A DNA stretch of 64,000 nucleotides from Acanthaster planci. Taxonomy: Eukaryota > Echinodermata > Asteroidea > Valvatida > Acanthasteridae. The DNA is taken from NCBI RefSeq assembly GCF_001949145.1, contig NW_019091498.1:552380-616379 (forward strand), written 5' to 3'. The notes beneath the pieces are model-generated. The model was not told the DNA's origin. It worked only from the letters and a program-made list of their open reading frames with translations, and searched no databases. Within the stretch, counting starts at the first letter, position 1; the number at the start of each line of letters is the position of its first letter. Below are positions 42,455 to 52,700 of this stretch, piece by piece. A program made the translations under genes and the position numbers.

Positions 42455-45400
42455 GACGTAGGTGAGCGGCTAATTGTTGAATATAGCGTGTGAATAAAAT
42501 TCATTTTTTTTTCCAAAGTTAATTTTATCTCTGAGGAATTAAATTCCCACTTTGATTCGGCAACTTAGGTAATTACGACAGAAGTTTATGTTATCAATCC
42601 CTATTATTGATTTTTATTTCACAAAAGTGTTTTGGATCATGTAAACTCTTCGGTTATAGCGCCCCAACGGCAAAACAGGAAAGTCTGGTACTTCTTGTTG
42701 CCTCGGTCACATAAACGGTTTCGAAGCAAATTTCTTCTAGGTACTGCTCTGGTAATTGTTGCTGATTTGTACGCATGCTCGATGAAATACTATTGGCAAC
42801 CAGGACAATCAGCTGCATGCACTAAGACGCCGCGCTGTTTTTTATCGCCAGTTTTTCATCGTTTGTCCACTAGAATAGTAGCAATAGAGATATGAGCATT
42901 GGTTTCGAGTAACATGAATTGATGCATTCTAAAGCCATACAGCTATGATGAACGGGGACTTTCAAAGGTAAAGTCTGAAATCAGACACTGTCAGACAATC
43001 ATGACAATGTTCAACCATAGCACAGGCATACCCCCATTGATCAGTGTTGATACTAATTTAATTACTGGAGCAAGGTTCCTTGTTCTATGGTTCAACTGGG
43101 CGTCGGTCACTTCGCCCCATTTCCACTTCGCCTCTTGCCACTTTGCCCCATTACCACTTCACCCCTTTTCCACTTCGCCCATTGATTATCATTCATTCTG
43201 TTCTTCAGTAACAGAGGCATACCATAGCCATAGGCTTCGATAGATGCAACAAGTTAAAACATTGACGTTTAAGTACCCAAATAACGATAGGATAATCCAA
43301 CTTTCAAAGGCCAAAACAATGATTCCGATTTCCCGATCGCTGCACCAATGTTTTGGCGAGACATTTAAATTTTTATTGGCAAGTTAGAAAAAAGCTTTCT
43401 TCGTGTTTCGTTGTTGCTGTGGTAAAAACACGAGCACAAAGCACTGGTTCCCGCCACGCCACACCCTTGTAAGAGAATGCGTGATGGAGTGTGACAACCA
43501 GTCTATTCATGCCGCGGTGACTGTTCATGTACATGATCCGTCACGCAAAAAATAAATCGATGTTTTTAATATTTCTTCACGTTAATTCTTAGTATCTTGT
43601 CTATGTTTGTATTTTCTGTGTTCATCAGTTAAATTTTAGGTTGTTTTGCTCGTACTTGAAGCGAGCATGTTTCACAAAATTTCCTGCACACCAAGCTTTA
43701 TCCAATCGCCCGGGTACAGCTGTCTGGATGCATCGAAAATGACCAGAAATGATGTGCACAGAATTGTGTGTGTCGCTTTGAAATAAACTTGAAGAGGATG
43801 AGAAATAACCCCGATGCTTGTCCAACCACGCATTAATTCATCATTATGGACAATGCAGGAGACATTAATTTAATGCCGTAGGCTTTTCAATAATAACTAC
43901 ATTTCGTTTGTGGAACTCCTCTCTCAACCATTTTTTGAAGAGGCTTGTAAGTTGTAACACACTCAAAACGGACGGCAAAGTTGAAATGGGGCGAAGTGGA
44001 GATGGGGTGATGTGGGGGATGGGGCGAGGTGGGGATGGGACGAAGTGGTTAGGGGCTAAGTGGTGAGGGCCGACGTGGAAATTGGGCGAAGTGACTCTAA
44101 ACCGTTTAACTGACAAGACTGATCATAATGATCGTCTGATCAGCCATAGAGCAAGGAACCTTGCTCTGTGGACATGGTGGACTGATTTCTGCACTGCAGA
44201 CTTACCACACTAACTTCACTACATACAGTGATGATACACCATGTCCATGGAGGAATGACTGCCACTTAGCCCGACCCTTAAGTTAAATGCTCGAACAGAC
44301 TAAGATTAAGCAATTTAGCATCAACAGGCATCAACACAGTGTCACAGCATCAACAAATCATGCACATTAAGCACTTTTGTGCAAAAATATTGGAAAATAT
44401 TCTACTACTAGGCCTAGCTATATTCATGAGGCATGTTTAGTAGAGAAAGATACTTCCAAAGTTCCAGCCAATCATGCCAGTGCCAGAACTGTAAGGTTTT
44501 TTATAGAACCTAGGCTGGCCTAGACTTCAGGAAGTAAAGGAAAGAGTTTCATACACGATATGACAAGACCATGTTGACACCCTGTGCCAGACGTCTTAAA
44601 AACAAGTGTTTTTTAAGTCTTCACATTTAGTTCTGGAAAGAGATTGATATCCGGACGGTCATACAAATTACCGTCAACATGCAACGAACCATCAACACAG
44701 CGTCAACACCTCCAAAACATGTTAAAACCCAAAGAAGCGGTACTCGACCGTAAAGTGTTTTCTGGCTAAACCTCAACATTTTCGACTCTGGGAAATTGCT
44801 GTTTTATTTTTGCCAAAATTGCCTCCTTCAAACCAGCTCAGAAATCAGCAGCCATGTTGCCTCTGGGGCAGCTGGGATCATACCATTACGCCAGAGGGGT
44901 GATAATATTATATGATAAAGAAACAGAGGGCAGTCATTACAACAATTTTCCTTTAAAGTGACTATATTTTTATTTTTCTTAAGATTGAGTAGTTGTCCCT
45001 TTTCATATTTTAACAATAACGGTGTTAAATAAAATCTATGATGTTGTTTCTGCTATATTGATTTTTAATCTCTTAAAAAGCATTTAAATTTACTGCCATC
45101 TCGATTAAACGTCTGGCTGCGAATGTGACTTCAATACACCAAGTGATGAATCCAGCAGGAAGGCAACAACAGCAAAAAAACACCAAAAAAATACAGAAGA
45201 GTAGGACAGGAAATAATCAGTATAATTATCTGTAAAATATTAGCAGCAAAACCCTCTGAAAATATGGCAACATAAAGTGCGAAGATCTTGGGACCATGGG
45301 TAGACTTTTGCCATTTGTTCCCCCGACATTACGTTGAACAAGCCCAAAGCTGCATTTGCTTTTTGACCCCCCCCACGCACACTGAATAATAAAGCACATA

Positions 45401-45790
45401 AATGGCAAAAGTCAAAGAAATAATTTTACAAAGTACGCAAAATAGACATCAGTTTGCTCTTAAGTTAGAATCTAATCGAGTATAAATTTATTTCAATTCG
45501 AAGAGTCGAACTATATTCCCTTTCACCGGCCTTCTCTAAAGACTTGGCAGGAATTTGTTAATTAACAAGGAACTACCACCTGTTAGCCAATGGGGGAAAA
45601 ATGTCATACACCAGTGTTTATGTTACATGCTATCTGGAGGTACAAACTGCTGGTACATGTACATATACCTGAGGCATTTTACCCTCCTCTAACGGAGACA
45701 AAACAATCTTGATACAATAGAGAAACATGGAAATACTACCAAGTAAAGATTTTTGAAAACTATAAGAGAAATAACATGTTTAAGCCTGCT
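42455..45790. other. Gene-poor stretch, 42.5-45.8 kb
   Basis: Contains the foldback element at 43.07-44.17 kb and AT-rich sequence. No supported exon. Confidence 0.55.
43065..44170. mobile_element. Foldback element with CACTTCGCCCC minisatellite arms
   Basis: Left arm: GAGCAAGGTTCCTTGTTCTA followed by CACTTCGCCCCATTTCCACT-like units (43098-43185). Right arm: inverted units GGGGCGAAGTGG (43985-44095), then CCATAGAGCAAGGAACCTTG. The interior of about 780 bp has no clear gene. Confidence 0.65.
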
Positions 45791-45792
45791 GA

Positions 45793-45981
45793 TCAGTCCA
45801 CCTCGGTCTCCACTTCCACCCCATGCAAGTCTGTCTCCATCCCCAGTTCTGCCTCCAGCAAACCCATCTCCAGCTCGTTAAGTTCCTTGCCCAGATATGT
45901 CTCCAGTTTCCTCTCCCACATATGCTCTGAGTAAATCAGTTTGGGATGAGAGTTTCCTGCATCAGAAGATGAATTTGACAT
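45793..45981 (-). CDS. Unrecognised 62-residue acidic ORF or terminal exon
   Basis: Minus-strand frame from ATG at 45981 to a TGA, encoding MSNSSSDAGNSHPK then LIYSEHMWERKLETYLGKEL and an acidic, leucine-rich end. The composition (amphipathic helix, E/L-rich) is protein-like, unlike nearby chance frames. It may be a microprotein gene fired from the YY1-like motif 115 bp away. Alternatively it is the last exon of a minus-strand gene, using the tgatgcag acceptor at 45957. A minus-strand AATAAA lies at 45492-45487. I do not recognise the family. Confidence 0.4.
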   Translation of the reverse strand: MSNSSSDAGNSHPKLIYSEHMWERKLETYLGKELNELEMGLLEAELGMETDLHGVEVETEVD

Positions 45982-46095
45982 TAGTGCATCTGCTTTTAAT
46001 GTTACCAGACCAGAGAAAAGGTGAAATCTAGCAATTCTAGACGACTAAGGAAATGGTTAGATTTGATCGGTACAGTCCAAGCCCCATGAGAAGGC

Positions 46096-46106
46096 AAGAT
46101 GGCGGC
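46096..46106 (+). promoter_or_regulatory. YY1-like motif AAGATGGCGGC near putative transcription start
   Basis: AAGATGGCGGC matches the YY1 core found just downstream of many metazoan start sites. It lies 560 bp before the ATG of the VWA3-like gene and 115 bp before the divergent small ORF at 45981, so it may mark a bidirectional promoter. The ATG inside it opens only a 19-codon frame. Confidence 0.4.
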
Positions 46107-46641
46107 GAACAGTCCAGATCATTTTTTGTGTGTGCAAAAACTCCATTTTGAAAATTGATTCATGACTTCCAACTACCAGAAAGTCTCTTTCAGCCCAGTT
46201 ATTACATTTCTAGGCCTCTTTTGTTGATTGAACGAGTATTTTCGAGGAGTTGACGCTGTGTTGACATTACTATCGTGTGTTGACGGTAATGAGTAAGACC
46301 TTATTTGGACATCACTTGACATAGTGTTTTCTAAGTAAATGCCCAATGTTTTCCCTGCTTAACTAGACTTCTTAGGACATGTTATCTCCTTCTAATGGCT
46401 AGTAAACCACTGTACTGTACATGCTGTAAGGGGAACTTAGTGATGTCTGTGTAAGGAACTCTTTCCCACAGACGTGACAGAATGAAATTGCATAACTTTG
46501 CTGAAGTTGCAGGGTAGGCCTAGCTTTTTTTTGTGCCATGCACTAAGCTGTAAAACAAGTGTTTGCTGTACCTAATCTGATGTGTGGCCAAATTGCATAT
46601 TCAATCAGTAGTCAAATTCATATTGGTATCTTTCCCATCAG

Positions 46642-46737
46642 GCCAGGTACATCGGCAACATACACAATGGACGACTCTGATGAGGAAGACATTAATATTC
46701 CTGACAGAAGGGGCCAAGGGGACCAGACGTCGATGAG
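46642..46737 (+). CDS. VWA3-like first coding exon
   Basis: Acceptor cccatcag at 46641, ATG at 46667-46669, donor GAG|gtcagt. It encodes MDDSDEEDINIPDRRGQGDQ and leaves in phase 2. The upstream acceptor implies a noncoding first exon, probably between 46.1 and 46.6 kb. Confidence 0.7.
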
Positions 46738-49700
46738 GTCAGTCAGCTCAATAGACAGACATCACCATACTTATGAAACTTTGTCTCGTGTTTTGATAGG
46801 CCTAATCAAAGAGCGATGGCAAGTTCACAGAAGTTCGGAAACTTCCTTTTCTGTCAAAAGAATCGTTTGCAGCCTCGTGCAATCATTTCATATTCTCTTT
46901 ATTACTTTTTTATGATTTCCAACCACACTGTGGCCGAAAAGAACTTTTTAAACTTGATTTTGAAATTGAAAAAAAAAATCCACCAAGTCTGTTTAGTGCA
47001 TTTTTATGTGCGATGTAAATTGAGGCCACAGTATTCCAACCTAACTCGTGGCTACCGAATGCATGTACAAACTAGATTAAACCAGCCAAGCCTAGCATGA
47101 CCCTAGCTCAGCCAAGCCCAGGATGACCCTGGCCCAGCCAAGCCCTAGCATGACCCCAGCCAAGCCCTAGCATGACCCCAGCCAAGCCCTAGCATGACCC
47201 CAGCCAAGCCCTAGCATGACCCCAGCCAAGCCCTAGCATGACCCCAGCCAAGCCCTTGTGTGACCCCAGCCAAGNGACCCCGGCCAAGCCCTAGCATGAC
47301 CCCAGCCAAGCCCTAGCATGACCCCGGCCAAGCCCTAGCATGACCCCAGCCAAGCCCTAGCATGACCCCGGCCAAGCCCTAGCATGACCCCAGCCAAACC
47401 TTGTATGACCCAAATGGGTTTTTCACTCGGAACTAAATACCTGTTCATGTATCTTGTGTAACAGGAGGCCTAAAACTGCCAAACAGACGTTCCTGACCCA
47501 GAGTCAACGGACGAAGAAGCGAAGTGCCAGTTCCAGAGAGAGAGCCCATCGGTCGCTGGAAGAGAGGCCTCCCTGGGTGCAGCCATCTGTTCGCGGGGCC
47601 GTGCCCACCCCCGACCTGACGGTGACACACATCAACCAGACCCACGACAGGGTGGTGAGTTGAAGACTCTCTTCTTAGTTTCGTCTCCGCTGTCAAAATG
47701 TTACGACCAGACCAAGTTGAGGATATAAAACACCAAGCTATCTTAGACCTGACTAAAACCTCCTGGAAGTTGGTTGAGAGTGTCAAAAACAGTGTCTGAA
47801 ACTTTACCCAGCTAAAAATTAGTTTCCATTTTCCAGGTTTCCAACATAGTTAATGCAAGGATGGATCGGAGAAAGGGCAATGGGGGTCACACACCTCCCC
47901 CCACACAAAAGATCCAAAAACTGGTTTCAGAAAAATAATTAGAAAAAGGTAGTTTTAATGGGGCCTATTAATTTCCTTGATAGAGCACTGGTACGGTGTT
48001 TCAAAGGTCACAGGTTCAGATCCCACTTAAGTCAATTTCTTTGTTCAATTTTAAAACAAAAATATTTACTTTGTAAGAAGAGGCTTTCAACAATTATCCC
48101 TATTAAACCCTCTAAGGGTACTTGGCTAGAAGCCTGTGTCGTTTGTCAAAGTGGATTGCCTGCCCGGTGTAACAAGATCCAACAGGTCAACTCTCCCCAA
48201 GACCTAGCCTTGGTCAAGGCATTCGTCGCAGCGCAGACCTAGTACGTTCCTGTGTACGTATTTACCTGCATACATCGCAAAATCAAGGCGAAGAGCGACC
48301 TCACGCGGCCTGAGAAATATCCAAATCAGCTGAACCAGGACAAACGCCTTGGTTCAACCGTCCGCGGAAGCTGTATTGGGAGGTGGTCATGCTAATGACA
48401 ACAGCCGATGTTTTAATTTATCTGCCGCGAATTTCAAGCAACAAGACAACTCGTTGTGCTGCAGTCGTCTCGGAATGTCCGCCATTTTACATGGTTATCA
48501 TGCATGCCAGTTCACGTTGAGGCATTATGCATATGTACACTTAGCTGCGATTGGTCACTGTGCTCTCATCACATGCCTGTATCTATTCATATTCACATAC
48601 GAGGTCGTGTCCAAAAAATCTAGCGCAAAAGTAAAGAAAAACGGCGTTCGTCCTGGTTCAGTTGATTTGCATATTTCTTAGGCCACGTGAGGTCGCTCTT
48701 CGCCTTGATTTTGCAACGTATGCAGGTATGTACATACCCTGTACGTACTAGGTCAGCGAGTGGCTGGTGCACACTGCTCTGCGCTGGGACGAATGACAAA
48801 GGCCTTGACCAAGGCTACCCAAGACCAAACAACATAGGAGTCTGTGGTTGCCAGTCACTACAAGATCCAACTGGGACTAGCTCACACTGTCTCAGCATGG
48901 CCAGTTAGTTGGGCTGCTGTTGGTTGCCCAGAGCTTCAAAGTGCATCAGACTTTTTCACCTGATGCACTGTGCTGTCTCTGGCAGGGTTAGGGTTATGGG
49001 AAGAGATGCGTGTGTATATATTACCCACCTATGAATCCTGTAAGCTGATATTTGTTCCCACAGAGGGCCCGAGACATGGCGGCCATGTTTAACGAGGGTC
49101 AGACCTCTACCGATTGGCTGAAGAATCACAGCATTGAGCACTTCAGCCTAACCCTCAAGGACTTGCTCAGCAAAGGCCAGATCGTCAGGTCAGTGCTTAA
49201 CCACTTGCTGCCGGGTGGATTTTTCCTNTGACCCCAGCCAAGCCCTAGCATGACCCCAGCCAAGCCCTAGCATGACCCCAGCCAAGCCCTAGCATGACCC
49301 CAGCCAAGCCCTAGCATGACCCCAGCCAATTCAAGCATGACCTGAGCCCAGCCAAACCTTGTATGACCCAAATGGATTTTTCACTCAGAACTAAATACCT
49401 GTTCATGTATCTTGTGTAATAGGAGGCCTAAAACTGCCAAACAGACGTTCCTGACCCAGAGTCAACGGACGAAGAAGCGAAGTGCCAGTTCCAGAGAGAG
49501 AGCCCGTCGGTCGCTGGAAGAGAGGCCTCCCTGGGTGCAGCCATCCGTTCGCGGGGCCGTGCCCACCCCCGACCTGACGGTGACACACATCAACCAGACC
49601 CACGACAGGGTGGTGAGTTGAAGACTCTCTTCTTAGTTTCGTCTCAGCTGGCAAAATGTTACGACCAGACCAAGTTGAGGATATAAAACACCAAGCTATC

Positions 49701-52700
49701 TTAGACCTGACTAAAACCTCCTGGAAGTTGGTTGAGAGTGTCAAAAACAGTGTCTGAAACTTTACCCAGCTAAAAATTAGTTTCCATTTTCCAGGTTTCC
49801 AACATCGTTAATGCAAGGATGGATCGGAGAGAAGGCAATGGGGGTCACACACCTCCCCCCACACAAAAGATCCAAAAACTGGTTTCAGAAAAATAATTAG
49901 AAAAAGGTGGTTTTAATGGGGCCTATTAATTTCTTTGATGGAGCACTGGTACGGTGTTTCAAAGGTCACAGGTTCAAATCCCACTTAAGTCAATTTCTTT
50001 GTTAATTTTTAAAACAAAAATATTTGCTTTGTAAGAAGAGGTTTTCAACAATTATCCCTATCAAACCCTCCAAGGGTACTTGGCTAGAAACCCTGCCAGA
50101 TGCATCGGACTGTGTCGTTTGTCAAAGTGGATTGCCTGCCCGGTGTAACAAGATCCAACAGGTCAACTCTCCCCAAGACCTAGCCTTGGTCATGGCATTC
50201 GTTGCAGCGCAGGGCAGTGCACACCAGCCGCTCACTGACCTAGTGCGTACCTCCGTACGTATTTACCTGTATACATCGCAAAATCAAGGCGAAGAGCGAC
50301 CTCACGCGGCCTGAGAAATATGCAAATCAGCTGAACCAGGATGAACGCCTTGGTGCAACCGTCCACAGAAGCTGTATTCGGCAGTGGTCATTATGCTAAT
50401 GACAAGAGCCAATGTTTTAAATACGCCGTTAGATTGGTTCATTGCTACATAGTAACTGTATAATTCCAGTTGGTCGCAAGGTGAAAGGTCAACTGAACGC
50501 ACACATGGCTATACATGTACATGACAAGTCAATAAAATTTATTTTGCCAGCTGATCAGAATAATCGGTGATTGAATTCGCCTTTGCTTTGCTTTTCTGAT
50601 TGTGATTGATTTGTTCCAACGATTTAAATTAGTGGACAAACGCTATCTGGCTTCATTGGTTGCAATTCAGACTAGGTCAGCGACCTCCAGTTTTGCATTG
50701 ACAAATGACAAAATCACCCGTTAATTTATCCGTTGCGGAATTCAAGCAACAAGACAACTCATTGTGCTGCAGTTGTCTTGGAATGTCCGCCATTTTACAT
50801 AATTATCATGCATGCCAGTTCAAGTTGATGCATTATGCATATAGCTGAGATTGGTCACTGTGCACTCATCGCACGCCTGCATCTAATCATAGTCGCATAC
50901 GAGGTCGTGTCCTAGAAATCTAGCACAAAAGTAAAGAAAAACATAAGCTTCCGCAGATGGTTGCACCAAGGCGTTCGTCCTGGTTCAGTTGATTTGCATA
51001 TTTCTTAGGCCACGTGAGGTCGCTCTTCGCCTTGATTTTGCAATGTATGCAGGTATGTACATACAAAGGTACGTACTAGGTCAGCGAGCAGCTGGTGCGC
51101 ACTGCTTTGCGCTGGGACGAATGACAAACGCCTTGACCAAGGCTACTCAAGACCAAACTACATAGGAGTCTGTGGTTGCCAATCACTACAAGATCCAACT
51201 GGGACTAGCTCCCGCTGTCTCAGCATGGCCAGATAGTTCTTCTGCTGTTGATTGCCCAGAGCTTCAAAGTGCATCAGGCTTTTTCACCTGATGCACTGTT
51301 CTGCCTCTGGCAGGGTTAGGGTTATGCGAAGAGATGCGTGTGTATATATTACCCACCTATGAATCCTTTAAGCTGATATTTGTTCCCACAGAGGGCCCGA
51401 GACATGGCGGCCATGTTTAACGAGGGTCAGACCTCTACCGATTGGTTGAAGAATCACAGCATCGAGCACTTCAGCCTAACCCTCAAGGACTTGCTCAGCA
51501 AAGGCCAGATCGTCAGGTCAGTGCTTAACCACTTGCTGCCGGGTGGATTTTTCTTGAGCAAGACAAGATGCCGGGTCCTTTTCAAGATTTTCCATTTTCA
51601 AAATTCTTCAACAATTTTCTTATTAATTGATTTTCGCTTCCGAATAGTCAGTTTCGAAAACTTTCAATTGATAGATCAGGTTTTGGAAAGTTTTTAACAG
51701 ATCAAATAAGGTCTGTATGACTCATGCCATTCAGAGTGACTTGTGTTGGTGAAAACTATAGGCTTGGAGTGAGCTTCGGGGTATCAAGGAAACTTCCGTC
51801 ATACTGTTGCATGTGAGCTTTGTTTCTGATTTTTAATTCTTTTCCTGCGTGTTGCTTTCCAGACCTAAGAACAACCACAACCAGCGCTCCGATGGCCCGC
51901 CAAGAGAGCTCCAGTTTGAGGCCAGCATCGTCAACGCGTTTGAGTACAAGCTGTACGAGTGAGTAATAGTAGCCCACTCAATGTATCGATCTGCTGATTT
52001 CACTGAGATTGAGGTACTCGTCAGAAGGACTAGCGTGAAGTCTTGTTCCACCTTATTTCTTCAGCTTTTAGCTTTTACTTTAGCTAAAGTGATGTAAACG
52101 TGCAATGGTTTTAGCTGGCATTGAAAAATGGGATATCCACATTTGATGTCACGTGAAAAACAAAGGCACCTGTAGTCTGTGCTGTTTTTGTATATGGGTG
52201 ATTCCAGAAATTAGGGGTCCAAAAGTTTGACATTTTCATGTTCCTGTTACATCTGACCTTTGTTATTTGACTTGGAAATATCAGCAGAATTGATTTCAAA
52301 CTATTACTATTTGTTTGGCAGGTAATTTGCATATTAATTCATCCCTCTTGGAAATTAGAAAATGTGTTCTGAACTTACAAAATCATATGTCAGATGTGAC
52401 GGACACAAAAAAAAGACCCCTAATTGCTGGAATTACCCATATGTGTAACAAAACAAGGTGTCCAAAACCACACACGGGGTGTCCAACAGTTACCCAGACA
52501 CCCCTCTGGCTGACAAAGGTCAGCTGTTCCCAGGGTCAAATAGCCTCCGAGTCCCACATCACTCGGAGAGTGAGAAACTTGCTGTGCTGCTTCTCACCCC
52601 AGGAGCATCGAGATGTACCACAACCGCATCCGCTGGCTTTTGAAGGGCAGCAAGAAGACATTTGGCATGATCAAGGGGAACAAGGTAGCCCTGGTCCTCG

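Larger units (their letters stand above)
47276..49227. repeat. Redundant copy of the following locus (probable alternate haplotype contig)
   Basis: Bounded by single N characters at 47275 and 49228. It matches 49229-51553 from a 22-bp minisatellite, through two exons and a foldback element, to the words CTGCCGGGTGGATTTTTC just after the second exon. Differences are scattered substitutions plus indels, including about 320 bp extra in the second copy between about 50418 and 50725. Confidence 0.8.

Noticed and set aside
47088-47396. Possible CRISPR-like array (regular 22-bp repeats)
   Set aside because: There are no unique spacers between units; it is a plain minisatellite in a eukaryotic gene.
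49064-51516. Real tandem duplication of a WL element giving extra protein repeats
   Set aside because: Single-N joins at both ends, matching end points and intronic identity favour a redundant haplotype contig.
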